Below, piece by piece: positions 1-8,402 of a DNA stretch of 64,000 nt (position 1 is the stretch's first letter; every line of letters starts with the position of its first letter). Origin of the DNA: Exiguobacterium sibiricum 7-3 (GTDB lineage Bacteria > Bacillota > Bacilli > Exiguobacteriales > Exiguobacteriaceae); the NCBI RefSeq assembly GCF_000620865.1, contig NZ_KK211190.1:1315971-1379970 (forward strand), read 5' to 3'. The notes beneath the pieces are model-generated. The model was not told the origin of the DNA and ran no database searches. It was given only the letters and a program-made list of their open reading frames with translations. Made by a program: the position numbers and the translations under genes.

Positions 1-1578
1 ATCATTGAAAAACTGGATTACTTAAAAGAACTTGGAATTGATGTCATTTGGCTGAGCCCTGTCTATGACTCACCAAATGATGATAACGGGTACGATATCC
101 GGGATTATGAGGCTATCATGGCCGAATTCGGAACGATGGCAGACTTTGATCGTCTACTCGATCAGGCGCATGAGCGGGGTATCAAAATCGTCATGGATCT
201 TGTGGTCAATCATTCTTCGGACGAGCATGCCTGGTTTGCAGAGTCACGAAAGAGTAAGGACAATCCATACCGGGACTATTACATTTGGAGAAGCGCCAAT
301 GAAGACGGTACGTTGCCGAACAACTGGGGATCTATTTTTTCCGGACCGGCTTGGGAACTAGATGAAACGACAAATGAATACTACTTACATCTATTCTCTA
401 AAAAACAACCCGATCTCAACTGGGAAAATGAAAAACTCCGTCAAGAAGTCTACCGGATGATCACCCGCTGGTTGGACCGTGGGATTGACGGCTTCCGGAT
501 GGACGTCATCAACTTAATCTCGAAGACACCGGGTCTTCCGGATGCGACGGTTCCTCCCGGTGCTTTATACGGGGACGGCGGACAACATTATATTAACGGA
601 CCAAGAATTCATGAATTTTTAAAAGAAATGAATGATGCTTCTTTCGGTAATTATGATGTCTTGACGGTTGGCGAAATGCCGGGGGCGACAACTGACGACG
701 CCATTCTTTATACAGATCCGGAACGAAAAGAAGTTAACATGGTCTTTACATTTGAACATATGGACTTGGATTCCGGCCCCGGTGGCAAATGGGATGTCCA
801 ACCGTTCAATCTTCAAAAACTAAAAGAAAACTTCACGAAATGGCAAGTCGCCTTACACGAAAAAGGCTGGAACTCGCTATACTGGAATAATCACGACCAG
901 CCACGGGTTGTTAGTCGCTTCGGAAATGATACGATGTATCGCGTCGAATCCGCTAAAATGTTAGCGACCCTGCTTCACTTGTTAAAAGGAACACCTTACA
1001 TTTATCAAGGGGAAGAAATCGGTATGACGAACGTTGCCTTTGAATCGATTGAGGAATATGAGGATATCGAAATTCGGAATATGTGGAAAGAGCGGACCGA
1101 TCAAGGGGCTTCACCGGCAGAGTTACTGCGCGCTGTCCATGTGAAAGGGCGAGATAATGCGCGGACACCGATTCAATGGGATGCGACCGAGCACGGCGGC
1201 TTTACGACAGGAACACCATGGTTGAAGGTCAATCCAAACTATCCATTGATTAACGTCGAACAAGCTTTGGCAGATCCCGATTCAATTTTCTATTACTATA
1301 AACAGCTGATTGCGTTACGTCATCAGCACGATTTAATCGTATACGGCGAATATGCGTTGATTTTAGAAGATGAGACTGATGTCTATGCCTATACCAGAAC
1401 GTATGAAAATGAAACATGGTACATTTACTGCTCATTCAGTAAAGAAGAAGTAACGATTCCATTGTCACACGATACCTCTGATTCAGTCATCGGTAATTAC
1501 AACGAATCTCCAATGGTCTCGAAAGAAGAGTTAGTCCTTCGACCATATGAGGCGATCGTCTACCGGACGGTCCAGTAA
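1..1578 (+). CDS. malL: Oligo-1,6-glucosidase (GH13), 5' end missing
   Basis: Cytoplasmic exo-alpha-1,6-glucosidase that hydrolyses isomaltose and short isomalto-oligosaccharides. The frame is open from base 1 and 525 residues are present of the roughly 555-560 usual, so about 30-35 N-terminal residues lie outside the window. Numbering within the fragment, the GH13 motifs are DLVVNH (66-71), GFRMDVIN with nucleophile D168, VGEMPG with acid/base E225 and NNHDQPR with D299. The Val after the nucleophile is the isomaltase-type residue; alpha-1,4-acting relatives carry Thr there (known of the family). Trehalose-6-phosphate hydrolase is the main alternative, but the long stretches around FTFEHMDLDSG and ARTPIQWD are MalL-like. 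A strong terminator follows. Confidence 0.9.
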   Translation: MIEKLDYLKELGIDVIWLSPVYDSPNDDNGYDIRDYEAIMAEFGTMADFDRLLDQAHERGIKIVMDLVVNHSSDEHAWFAESRKSKDNPYRDYYIWRSANEDGTLPNNWGSIFSGPAWELDETTNEYYLHLFSKKQPDLNWENEKLRQEVYRMITRWLDRGIDGFRMDVINLISKTPGLPDATVPPGALYGDGGQHYINGPRIHEFLKEMNDASFGNYDVLTVGEMPGATTDDAILYTDPERKEVNMVFTFEHMDLDSGPGGKWDVQPFNLQKLKENFTKWQVALHEKGWNSLYWNNHDQPRVVSRFGNDTMYRVESAKMLATLLHLLKGTPYIYQGEEIGMTNVAFESIEEYEDIEIRNMWKERTDQGASPAELLRAVHVKGRDNARTPIQWDATEHGGFTTGTPWLKVNPNYPLINVEQALADPDSIFYYYKQLIALRHQHDLIVYGEYALILEDETDVYAYTRTYENETWYIYCSFSKEEVTIPLSHDTSDSVIGNYNESPMVSKEELVLRPYEAIVYRTVQ

Positions 1579-1607
1579 AAAAGACCAACTTCTATAAAAG
1601 AAGAATG

Positions 1608-1648
1608 AAAATAAGGATGGCGGACATAAAATCCGCCATCCTTATTTT
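1608..1648 (+). terminator. Rho-independent terminator of malL
   Basis: A perfect 17-bp inverted repeat (arms 1608-1624 and 1632-1648) with a 7-nt loop. Its right arm runs into a T-rich tail, 30 nt after the malL stop. Confidence 0.9.
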
Positions 1649-1735
1649 TAGTTGTTGAAGTCCGCTTGTTAAACAAAGGCAGAGAAGGAACTTCTGTTTC
1701 CAGGAACTTCGATTTCAAAGTAAAACACATGTCAT

Positions 1736-2092
1736 TCAAGAGGTCGTTTTAACGAATTGTTTGATTGTGTCTATAATCTGTTGTTGCTCGTCTTTGGTCG
1801 TTTCGAGTCGTATACCATACAAACGCTGAGCATCAAGCCATTTTTCATGTAAAATAAGTCCGTTCAACTTCAAAGGTTCGAGACCGCGTATAAGAGAAAA
1901 CTCGACGACAATTGACATCGCACGATCAATCGGTAGTTTCAGCGGCGTTGCAATGGCCATACCACTAGGTGAAATATTATGAATTTTCATCAATCCAACC
2001 GGTGTCTGCCGTCCATCTTTGACAAGATAAAATTCACCAGCAATCGGTTCATCGAAATGATACCGGAATGATTCGTTGCGTTTGACTTTCAA
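1736..2092 (-). CDS. PilZ-domain protein
   Basis: Single-domain PilZ protein of about 118 residues, a predicted cyclic-di-GMP-binding effector. The two ligand motifs are recognisable: a basic KRNESFR stretch near the N terminus (the RxxxR element) and NISPSG about 40 residues later (the (D/N)xSxxG element). The partner is unknown. A GTG at 2101 would overlap the AGGAGG itself, so I choose the TTG at 2092, 8 nt after AGGAGG. It stands alone, facing malL. A c-di-GMP effector fits the EAL protein encoded at 11972-13831. Motif match is good; affinity is untested. Confidence 0.75.
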   Translation of the reverse strand: MKVKRNESFRYHFDEPIAGEFYLVKDGRQTPVGLMKIHNISPSGMAIATPLKLPIDRAMSIVVEFSLIRGLEPLKLNGLILHEKWLDAQRLYGIRLETTKDEQQQIIDTIKQFVKTTS

Positions 2093-2174
2093 GATGAACA
2101 CCTCCTGATTTCCATTATCCGTTAAAAGAGGACAATCTTCTAGAGAAATGTTGAAAATCAGGAAGGTGATTGTA

Positions 2175-2873
2175 TCAAGCTGCTACATCCTTAGATGGAG
2201 TGGTCGGATGAATACGTTTAGCAATATACATGAAGGGAGTTGCGACCCAGGCAATAACAAATTTAGCGAGATAAGTGGTAATGAAAATCTGCCACCAGAT
2301 ATCAAACGGTAAATTATGAAAAGCGATCGCACAAAACGTCAATGTATCAATCAATTGGCTGAGGACCGTCGAGCCAGTTGTGCGTAACCAAAGTTTCTTT
2401 TCTCCGGTCTTTTGACGGATTTTTGAATAGATAAAAACATCAAACAATTGCGATACAAGATAAGCAGACAAGCTTCCAAGCGCAATCCAAGGAAGTAAAC
2501 CAAATAAGAGGTTCAAAGAACTCGACATGTCTTTCGCCAGTGTGTCATTAAGTGGCGTATACAATAAGCTGTATTGCATCAATAATGTTGTCGTAATCAA
2601 CGAGAAAAAGCCCATATAGACGCCTTGACGTGCTACTTTCTTCCCGTATTTTTCATTTAAGATATCGGTTGCCAAGTAACAACTCCCGTAGACGACGTTC
2701 CCTAATGTGAAAATATAAGAATATAGTTCAACTTGTTGTGTGACTTGGATATTGGCAATGATCGTCGCGATAGCAATCCACATCATCAGACCGGTTTTGC
2801 CAAACAGACGATAACTGAGTAATAATAATCCCATCGTAATTAAGATGGAAGGAAACCATAACCATTCGTTCAT
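2175..2873 (-). CDS. VUT-family transporter, probable queuosine-precursor importer (YhhQ-like)
   Basis: Integral membrane protein of 232 residues with about six hydrophobic segments, belonging to the vitamin uptake transporter/YhhQ family. Family members import queuosine precursors (preQ0/preQ1 or queuine) for tRNA modification. The N terminus starts directly with a membrane helix (MNEWLWFPSILITMG), and the family hallmark NVVYGSCYLATDILNEKYGKK is present in the loop between helices. I choose the ATG at 2873 because AGGAG lies 7 nt upstream; an upstream in-frame extension lacks one. I see no preQ1 riboswitch in the leader, so queuosine specificity is by family only. Confidence 0.75.
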   Translation of the reverse strand: MNEWLWFPSILITMGLLLLSYRLFGKTGLMMWIAIATIIANIQVTQQVELYSYIFTLGNVVYGSCYLATDILNEKYGKKVARQGVYMGFFSLITTTLLMQYSLLYTPLNDTLAKDMSSSLNLLFGLLPWIALGSLSAYLVSQLFDVFIYSKIRQKTGEKKLWLRTTGSTVLSQLIDTLTFCAIAFHNLPFDIWWQIFITTYLAKFVIAWVATPFMYIAKRIHPTTPSKDVAA

Positions 2874-2933
2874 GTGAGAACTCCTTTCTGAATCATACAA
2901 ACCAGAATTTTACGCTTTTTTTGGATTTATGTC

Positions 2934-2963
2934 AAAAAAAAACCGACGCCTGGCTGCGTCGGT
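2934..2963 (-). terminator. Terminator of the GNAT gene
   Basis: 8-bp GC-rich stem (2942-2949 with 2956-2963), loop of 6, followed on the minus strand by a run of nine T. It sits just past the stop of the acetyltransferase gene. Confidence 0.9.
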
Positions 2964-2969
2964 CGAACT

Positions 2970-3449
2970 TCAAGGGCGTTGTAAAGAGTAACGTTTACGC
3001 CGACCCTTACTGAAATAATCGTCTTGTTTGACGAATCCGTTCGTCTTTAAAATCTGAGAAGCGATCTCTTGATGGGGAGACGTCGGTAAGACGCGGGCGC
3101 GTACTTCATAAACAGCCAATACATCTGATTGCTCGAGTGCCTGTTGTACAGCCTTCGTTCCAAAACCTCGTCCGCTGTATGAGTCGAATATCATCAAATC
3201 AAGTTGGAAATAATGTCCCATCTTTAATAAGAGCACACGACCGATCAGTTGTTCGTCGACGAGAAGATCAAAGTAGAAATCTTCGGCATAACTGTGTTCA
3301 ACAGAATCGAAGGCGCGCTCGACCCCGAGCTCATGGTCGTATCCTTGAATTTCCTGACGAGATAATCCGTAAGCCTGTTCGCCGTACTTTAAAAAATGTT
3401 CGAATTCAGTCTGATCTACATGACGTAGTGTCCGACGTTTTAAATCCAT
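2970..3449 (-). CDS. GNAT-family N-acetyltransferase
   Basis: Predicted acetyl-CoA-dependent acetyltransferase of 159 residues, substrate unknown. The acetyl-CoA loop (motif A) is SGRGFGTKA near residue 90, after the beta-strand FQLDLMIFD. The C-terminal half ends with an LKTNGFVKQDDYF motif-B-like segment (neighbouring Leu and Gly-Phe are typical). The ATG at 3449 is chosen because AGGAGG lies 8 nt upstream; the frame is open to 3512 but that extension is not preceded by a site. Single gene with its own terminator. Confidence 0.75.
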   Translation of the reverse strand: MDLKRRTLRHVDQTEFEHFLKYGEQAYGLSRQEIQGYDHELGVERAFDSVEHSYAEDFYFDLLVDEQLIGRVLLLKMGHYFQLDLMIFDSYSGRGFGTKAVQQALEQSDVLAVYEVRARVLPTSPHQEIASQILKTNGFVKQDDYFSKGRRKRYSLQRP

Positions 3450-3665
3450 GACGGTGTCCTCCTCTGATCGCAATTCACTCTGCTCATTTATTATAGCGAC
3501 TTCGGGAAACAAATTGCAAAAGATAGCTGGAGTGAGGACTAGAGAAGTCAGTAACGGTAGGGAAGCGAAAAAGTAAGTTGTAAACGGATTGTGATTGTTT
3601 CAATTAGTGATGAATATGGTAAAGTAATGATGTAGACATATGTATGCTGGAAGGGGTTGGAAAAT

Positions 3666-3980
3666 GTGTTCACAGAACGGGATGGAATCAAATTACGCTT
3701 AGAACAAATCGAACGCTTATATTCTGATTTGAATCGGGAAGCGAAACAATTGACGGAGCGGTTACGCCAACTTGATGAACAAGGTGACGAAGTCCGTCAC
3801 GATCTTGCATTAAATAAAGAAGATCGCGACCACTTGAAATCAAGTATCGATGAGACATTGCAGGCGTTGTTACAACGGACGACTGTTGATGCCAAAGTCG
3901 AACAGGAAAAACAAGAAGATTTAATTTCTAAAAAAGCACTCATCGAAGACATCGAAGGGTTATTGAAGAAAAAGAAATAA
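3666..3980 (+). CDS. Small coiled-coil protein, function unknown
   Basis: About 104 residues, highly charged (Glu, Lys, Arg, Asp, Gln) with leucines in heptad spacing almost throughout, so a long helical coiled coil is expected. No membrane segment or cysteine. The frame is open from a TTG at 3657, but that sits on the ribosome binding site (AAGGGG, 3651-3656); GTG at 3666 has normal spacing. It is followed immediately by a strong terminator, so it is probably monocistronic. I do not recognise the family. Confidence 0.6.
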   Translation: MFTERDGIKLRLEQIERLYSDLNREAKQLTERLRQLDEQGDEVRHDLALNKEDRDHLKSSIDETLQALLQRTTVDAKVEQEKQEDLISKKALIEDIEGLLKKKK

Positions 3981-4006
3981 GCTAGCCTGCGCTAGCTTAT
4001 TTTTTT
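3976..4006 (+). terminator. Terminator of the coiled-coil gene
   Basis: Stem built from AATAAGCTAGC and its complement, 4-nt loop, then a run of T. It begins inside the stop codon of the preceding gene. Confidence 0.9.
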
Positions 4007-4022
4007 CTGGGAGTGAAACGGA

Positions 4023-4820
4023 TTGGATAAACAAAAAGTTGTATTGACGACATGCTTAAGACTGACTGATGATGTGAGGACCAGATTACAGCGGCTTTCT
4101 GAAACGGAACAAACCATCGACTTCGAAGTCATCGAACGAAAAAAACTGAGTCTGCCAGCACTTCATGATCAGTATCAGCGTTCCATCCTTGTCGTGGATA
4201 AAAATCGATTGGAATATTATCCGCAAGGAGCGGATAGTTCTTTTTTCTTTCATCCGTCTAGTGCAGTTTTTCGAATTAAACAATTTGACCGCAACGGTCA
4301 TGATCCATTAATTACGATTGCCCGTTTGCAAGAGGGAATGACCGTCCTTGACTGTACGTTAGGCTTAGGGGCGGACGCAATCGTCATGAGTCATGCGGTC
4401 GGACGGTCGGGTCAAGTCATCGGTCTAGAAAGCAACCCGGTGACAGCCTTGATCGTAAGGGAAGGGTTGCAGCAGTGGATTGAAGGATACGAACCAATCG
4501 TTGACGCGATGCGTCACATCGAAGTTCAATTGGCAGAACACTTAACGTATCTCAAAAAATGTGATAGCAAGACGGTGGACGTTATTTATTTTGATCCGAT
4601 GTTTGAAAAAACCGTTTCGGAATCAACGCATCTAGACGGACTGCGACAACTGGCAAACTATGAACCGTTGACTGAACAAGTAGTAGCCGAAGCCAAGCGT
4701 GTCGCACGACAAAGAATCGTCTTAAAAGCTCATTTTGAAAGTGATTTATTTGAACGGTACGGATTTGAGCGGACGAAACGAAAATCATCCAAACTGCATT
4801 ATGGCGTCCTTGAATTATGA
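4023..4820 (+). CDS. Class I SAM-dependent methyltransferase, RsmJ/YpiP-like
   Basis: Rossmann-fold methyltransferase of 265 residues. The SAM motif I is VLDCTLGLGADAIV (about residues 107-121), followed by an acidic end of strand 2 in VIGLESNP and by the catalytic-region motif VIYFDPMFE. The combination LDCTLGLGxD plus DPMF is typical of the RsmJ family, which methylates a guanine N2 in 16S rRNA helix 45; the distantly related YpiP of Bacillus has no proven target. A TTG start at 4023 follows GGGAGTG. Family assignment is firm, substrate is inference. Confidence 0.7.
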   Translation: MDKQKVVLTTCLRLTDDVRTRLQRLSETEQTIDFEVIERKKLSLPALHDQYQRSILVVDKNRLEYYPQGADSSFFFHPSSAVFRIKQFDRNGHDPLITIARLQEGMTVLDCTLGLGADAIVMSHAVGRSGQVIGLESNPVTALIVREGLQQWIEGYEPIVDAMRHIEVQLAEHLTYLKKCDSKTVDVIYFDPMFEKTVSESTHLDGLRQLANYEPLTEQVVAEAKRVARQRIVLKAHFESDLFERYGFERTKRKSSKLHYGVLEL

Positions 4821-4827
4821 TGACAAG

Positions 4828-4858
4828 AAACCCCTCTGAGTCAGACTCAAAGGGGTTT
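4828..4858. terminator. Bidirectional terminator between convergent genes
   Basis: AAACCCCT...AGGGGTTT hairpin with an inner TGAGT/ACTCA stem. It lies between the convergent methyltransferase gene and putP and has A/T runs on both sides. Confidence 0.85.
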
Positions 4859-4874
4859 TACTTATTGGTTGAAA

Positions 4875-6347
4875 TTATTCGACTGCTTCTTTTAATTCTT
4901 CTTCCATATCGTCAAATTTCTCTTGAACCGATTCAACCGGTTGTTTCGTCAAGAGACTGACGACGACCGTGAAGAGTAAGCTCGTGAAGAATCCAGGTAC
5001 CATCTCGTAAAGTGTCGTACTGAGACCGAACTGGACCCAAAGAATGACAGTGATGGCACCGGACAACATACCGGCTAAGGCACCTTGTTTCGTCATCCGT
5101 TTCCAGTAAAGCGAAAGCAGGATGATTGGACCAAAGGCTGAACCAAAACCAGCCCAAGCATAACCGACCAGTGATAAAATCGTAGCTGACGGATTCCAGG
5201 CTAAAACGGAACCGATGACAGCGATGACCAATACGGCAATCCGTCCGGTCAAGACCAACTGTTTATCTGTCGCTTTTTTGTTTAAGAACGTTTTATAAAA
5301 ATCTTCTGTTAAAGCACTTGATGTGACGAGCAACTGCGACGAAATCGTTGACATGATGGCGGCAAGAATCGCTGCCATCAGGAATCCTGTAATGTAAGGA
5401 TGGAATAAGACATCAGAGAAACGGATGAATACGGTCTCCGGATCGCCCAGTCCATTGCCTTGCCCTTCAAAATAAGCAATCCCGACAAGTCCTGTCATCA
5501 TGGCACCAAGAATCGAGATAAACATCCAACCAATCCCGATACGGCGTGCTTTTTTCAAATCTTTGACCGAACGAATGGCCATAAAACGAACAATGATGTG
5601 CGGTTGTCCGAAATAACCAAGTCCCCAGGCTAGGAATCCGATGATTCCGAGGAACGTTGTGCCTTTTAATGGATCAAACAATGTAGGATCCAGGTTTTCT
5701 GCATAGTTGTAGGCACCATCGATGCCACCGACGTCCGTTAAGGCAACGACCGGCACGAGGACAAGGGCGATGAACATGATACAACCCTGGACGAAGTCGG
5801 TCCAACTGACTGCGAGAAAGCCACCAAACAGTGTATAGGCGACGACGACCGCAATCGTCAAGAGCATACCATAATGATAATCAAAGCCGAATGAGCTTTC
5901 AAACAATTTACCGCCAGAGACGATACCAGCTGATGTGTAGAAGGTGAAGAAAACGATAATGACGACTGCAGAAACGGTCCGTAAAATACGTGAAGTATCT
6001 TTGAAACGATTTTCTAAGAAGTCGGGAATCGTAATTGAATCATTGGCCATTTCCGTATAAAGACGAAAACGTGGCGCTAAAATCAAATAGTTAACGTAAC
6101 AACCAATCAATAAACCTAAAGCGAGCCATAAAGCGGATACACCAGTTGCGTACATGGCACCGGGTAATCCCATCAACATCCAGCCACTCATATCGGATGC
6201 TCCGGCGGATAGAGCTGTGACACCTGGCCCTAAATCTCGACCACCTAACATGTAATCTTCTGTGTTTGTCGTTCGCTTGTATGCAATGTAGCCGATGGCA
6301 AGCATCATGACTAGATACAAGCTGATTGAAATCCATTCCTGCGTCAT
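4875..6347 (-). CDS. putP: Sodium/proline symporter
   Basis: Na+-coupled proline importer of the SSS family, 490 residues with about 13 membrane helices, the standard PutP length. The N-terminal signature YKRTTNTEDYMLGGRDLG is followed by the helix-2 motif SAGASDMSGWMLMGLPG, which carries residues that bind Na+ and proline in E. coli PutP. The C-terminal cytoplasmic tail is acidic. GGAGG lies 10 nt before the ATG. It stands alone, and its 337-nt upstream region holds a long imperfect hairpin. It could serve proline as nutrient or as osmoprotectant; no putBC genes are nearby. Confidence 0.92.
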   Translation of the reverse strand: MTQEWISISLYLVMMLAIGYIAYKRTTNTEDYMLGGRDLGPGVTALSAGASDMSGWMLMGLPGAMYATGVSALWLALGLLIGCYVNYLILAPRFRLYTEMANDSITIPDFLENRFKDTSRILRTVSAVVIIVFFTFYTSAGIVSGGKLFESSFGFDYHYGMLLTIAVVVAYTLFGGFLAVSWTDFVQGCIMFIALVLVPVVALTDVGGIDGAYNYAENLDPTLFDPLKGTTFLGIIGFLAWGLGYFGQPHIIVRFMAIRSVKDLKKARRIGIGWMFISILGAMMTGLVGIAYFEGQGNGLGDPETVFIRFSDVLFHPYITGFLMAAILAAIMSTISSQLLVTSSALTEDFYKTFLNKKATDKQLVLTGRIAVLVIAVIGSVLAWNPSATILSLVGYAWAGFGSAFGPIILLSLYWKRMTKQGALAGMLSGAITVILWVQFGLSTTLYEMVPGFFTSLLFTVVVSLLTKQPVESVQEKFDDMEEELKEAVE

Positions 6348-6463
6348 AAAATAAATCCTCCAATTAAACTTTTTTTGCGCTGTTCATGCATTTGTCAAAA
6401 TAAGCACAATCGATTTGTTCCCCACCTTACAGGGTCTAAAACGACAACGCAAGTCTTCAAAAT

Positions 6464-6518
6464 GTCTAAAAAAGTGGCTTCAACCCTCATCTGTCAAGGG
6501 GTTGGGACGTTTTTAGTC
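6464..6518 (-). promoter_or_regulatory. Long imperfect dyad in the putP upstream region
   Basis: The 337-nt gap 6348-6684 holds no gene. On the minus strand it contains an imperfect hairpin. CTAAAAA pairs with TTTTTAG and CAACCC with GGGTTG, around an 11-nt loop, ending near a run of six T about 110 nt before putP. It could be an operator, an attenuator or a leader structure. Its function is not established. Confidence 0.35.
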
Positions 6519-6629
6519 CCTCTAAAAGTTTAAACTTTCTGATTTTGGTTGTGACAATGTAACAAGAAAGAAAAACTACTGAAATGAAAAGCAGACTAAA
6601 AAAAGATATAATTAAAAATTTGTTTGCAT

Positions 6630-6668
6630 AAAAAAACGATCCAAGTGATATAAAAATCACTTGAATCG
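6630..6668 (-). terminator. Terminator of patB
   Basis: Stem CGAT-CAAGTGAT with its complement (one internal mismatch), 6-nt loop, then seven T on the minus strand, just downstream of the patB stop. Confidence 0.85.
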
Positions 6669-6684
6669 CAGGCGTAAACGTAAC

Positions 6685-7863
6685 TTAATCTGTAAAGACA
6701 ATCGTCTGGTAAGCCGTTTGAAGACGGTCAAGAGCTTCGTCCAACTGACTGCGCGGGCATCCGAAATTCAGGCGTTCAAACGTCGAAGCATTTTTTCCGA
6801 ACGGTTGTCCGTGTGTCAGGGCAAGCCCGGCCTGCTCGACTAACCAGTCAGCCCGCTCTTTCGAATCAAAAGGAAGAGCGGCACAGTCAATCCAAAGCAA
6901 GAAAGTGGCGTCCGGTGTTACGACGGTGAGACGAGGCATTTCCGTCTGAATCCTTTGTATGGCATAGTTACGGTTCTCCTCAAGGTAAACCAACAACTCC
7001 TGTAACCAATGCTCACTTTCCGGGTCCTCATAAGCAGCAATGATGGCCGTTGCCGCAAAAGCATTCGGATGCACGAAGTTCGCCTGCTGCACCTGCTCGA
7101 TTTTAAGACGTAAGTCAGCGTTCGGTACAATCAGATAAGAAGCATACAGTCCCGGGATATTGAATGTTTTAGACGGAGCACTGACTAGTATTACCTGATC
7201 GTAATCAAACGCGATAATCGGATGATGCGTTACATTTGAAAACAGCAAGTCGGCATGGATTTCATCCGACAAGACGTAGACGCCGTATTGTTTAGCAAGT
7301 GCGACCAGTCGTTTCAATTCATCGAAGCTGAACACGCGACCGGTCGGGTTATGCGGATTACATAAAATGATCATGCGTGCTGTCTTCATCTGTTGTTCGA
7401 GCAATGTAAAGTCGATTTCATACCGGTCATTCTGTAAACCAAGTGGATTTTCGACTAAACGTCGTCCGTTCGCTTCTATGACGTGATGGAAAGGCGGATA
7501 GACAGGAGTCTGGATGATGATTTCATCGTTTTCTTCGGTCAGGGCCAATACGCTGTGCGCAAGTGCAGGAACGACGCCGCTGGAATAGAGGATCGTCGCC
7601 GGATCGACCGATTGATAATAACGTTTGTCAAACCAATGCTGAATGGCATGTTTTGCTTTTTCTTCAAACAGAGAATAACCAAAGTTGCCGCTTGCTGCCC
7701 GTCTTGTCAAAGCTTTTGTTATCGAGTCGGCAGGGCGGACATCCATATCTGCCACCCACATCGGAATCAGTTGATCCGATCCGAACAGTTGTTTCAAACC
7801 ATCCCATTTGGCGGACCCGGTTTGTCTTTTCTCCAACACTTCATCAAACATATGCTCATTCAT
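6685..7863 (-). CDS. patB: PatB/MalY-type PLP-dependent C-S lyase (aminotransferase fold I)
   Basis: Fold-type I PLP enzyme of 392 residues. Family members such as Bacillus PatB and E. coli MalY cleave cystathionine or cysteine C-S bonds, releasing homocysteine or sulfide, pyruvate and ammonia. Visible motifs: IPMWVADMDVRP at the N terminus (MalY/PatB-specific), ILCNPHNPTGRVF, LSDEIHADLLF, and the PLP lysine in SAPSKTFNIPG (about K232). I choose ATG 7863 because AAAGGA precedes it; the frame extends to 7923 without a site. Single gene with its own terminator. Exact substrate is not readable from sequence. Confidence 0.85.
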   Translation of the reverse strand: MNEHMFDEVLEKRQTGSAKWDGLKQLFGSDQLIPMWVADMDVRPADSITKALTRRAASGNFGYSLFEEKAKHAIQHWFDKRYYQSVDPATILYSSGVVPALAHSVLALTEENDEIIIQTPVYPPFHHVIEANGRRLVENPLGLQNDRYEIDFTLLEQQMKTARMIILCNPHNPTGRVFSFDELKRLVALAKQYGVYVLSDEIHADLLFSNVTHHPIIAFDYDQVILVSAPSKTFNIPGLYASYLIVPNADLRLKIEQVQQANFVHPNAFAATAIIAAYEDPESEHWLQELLVYLEENRNYAIQRIQTEMPRLTVVTPDATFLLWIDCAALPFDSKERADWLVEQAGLALTHGQPFGKNASTFERLNFGCPRSQLDEALDRLQTAYQTIVFTD

Positions 7864-8012
7864 TTTGTTCAGTCCTTTCGATATAAACTTAACTCTATCT
7901 TCACAGTACCGAACGGGTCTCAATTCGGCAAGTTAGAAAAATAGAGGTTTTAAACAAAGGACGCATGGGAAAACTCAATATCGTACACAAAAAAAAGGAC
8001 GGGGTGGATTTT

Positions 8013-8210
8013 ATGTTACATTCAAAAGTGTTAGTAGGACGATCACCAGAAGAACTCGAAGAACGACTTAATCATTTCTTTGAGGAAAATGGTGTCGGTT
8101 CAAATTCAATCATCACACTTAAATTCTCGACATTCGTCGCATCGAAAGCGGATGAACATTATTCTGTGTTGATTGTCTTTGATAACTCATTAACTAAAAC
8201 AGTCCTTTAA
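8013..8210 (+). CDS. Small protein of 65 residues, resembling Cse60-like proteins
   Basis: A short acidic protein without membrane segment or cysteine. The pattern (KVLVGRSPEELEERLNHFF, then ITLKFSTFVAS and YSVLIVF) is beta-alpha-beta-beta-like. It recalls the small Cse60 family of Bacillus, known there as a sporulation gene of unknown function; the resemblance is weak. The frame is open from an ATG at 7965, but GGACGGGGTGGA sits just before the ATG at 8013. It is followed by a terminator, so a single-gene unit. Confidence 0.55.
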   Translation: MLHSKVLVGRSPEELEERLNHFFEENGVGSNSIITLKFSTFVASKADEHYSVLIVFDNSLTKTVL

Positions 8211-8223
8211 TGCATCGTCAAAA

Positions 8224-8261
8224 CAGTTAGGGGAGCAGAGTTTCCCTTAACTGCTTTTTTT
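8224..8261 (+). terminator. Terminator of the small Cse60-like gene
   Basis: CAGTTAGGGGA pairs with TCCCTTAACTG (11 bp, wobble pairs allowed) and is followed by eight T. Confidence 0.85.
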
Positions 8262-8278
8262 GTATTTTCCTGAAAAAG

Positions 8279-8307
8279 TTGATATTCATTTAGGCTTACG
8301 TTATACT
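8279..8307 (+). promoter_or_regulatory. Sigma-A promoter of the tRNA gene
   Basis: TTGATA (8279-8284), a spacer of exactly 17 nt and TATACT (8302-8307), placing the start site about 10-15 nt before the tRNA. Confidence 0.8.
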
Positions 8308-8324
8308 AATATTAGAAAAAACAG

Positions 8325-8395
8325 GCTTCCGTAGGTTAATGGCAGACCTCAGCAATGGTAATGCTGCAGTGCGAGTTCGATTCTCGCCGGAAGCA
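8325..8395 (+). tRNA. tRNA-Thr-like, anticodon GGU, on a glycine-tRNA-like 71-nt body
   Basis: Full cloverleaf. Acceptor stem is 7 bp (8325-8331 with 8388-8394) and discriminator A. The D arm is GGTT/GACC with an AATGGCA loop. The anticodon stem is CAGCA/TGCTG and the loop ATGGTAA, giving anticodon GGU at 8357-8359 (Thr, ACC/ACU codons). The variable loop is only 4 nt and the T arm is GCGAG/CTCGC with TTCGATT. CCA is not encoded. G1-C72, C2-G71, G35 and U36 agree with threonine identity. The 71-nt length, short variable loop and GTTAATGGCAGAC-type D arm resemble Bacillus tRNA-Gly rather than the usual 73-76-nt tRNA-Thr. It has its own promoter and terminator. Confidence 0.8.
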
Positions 8396-8402
8396 TCAAA
8401 AT

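Noticed and set aside
2874-2933. Possible preQ1 riboswitch before the YhhQ-like transporter
   Set aside because: The short leader lacks the conserved preQ1-I or preQ1-II stem and A-rich tail.
7483-7944. 153-residue open frame antisense to patB
   Set aside because: Reverse-strand shadow with unusual composition; no ribosome binding site.
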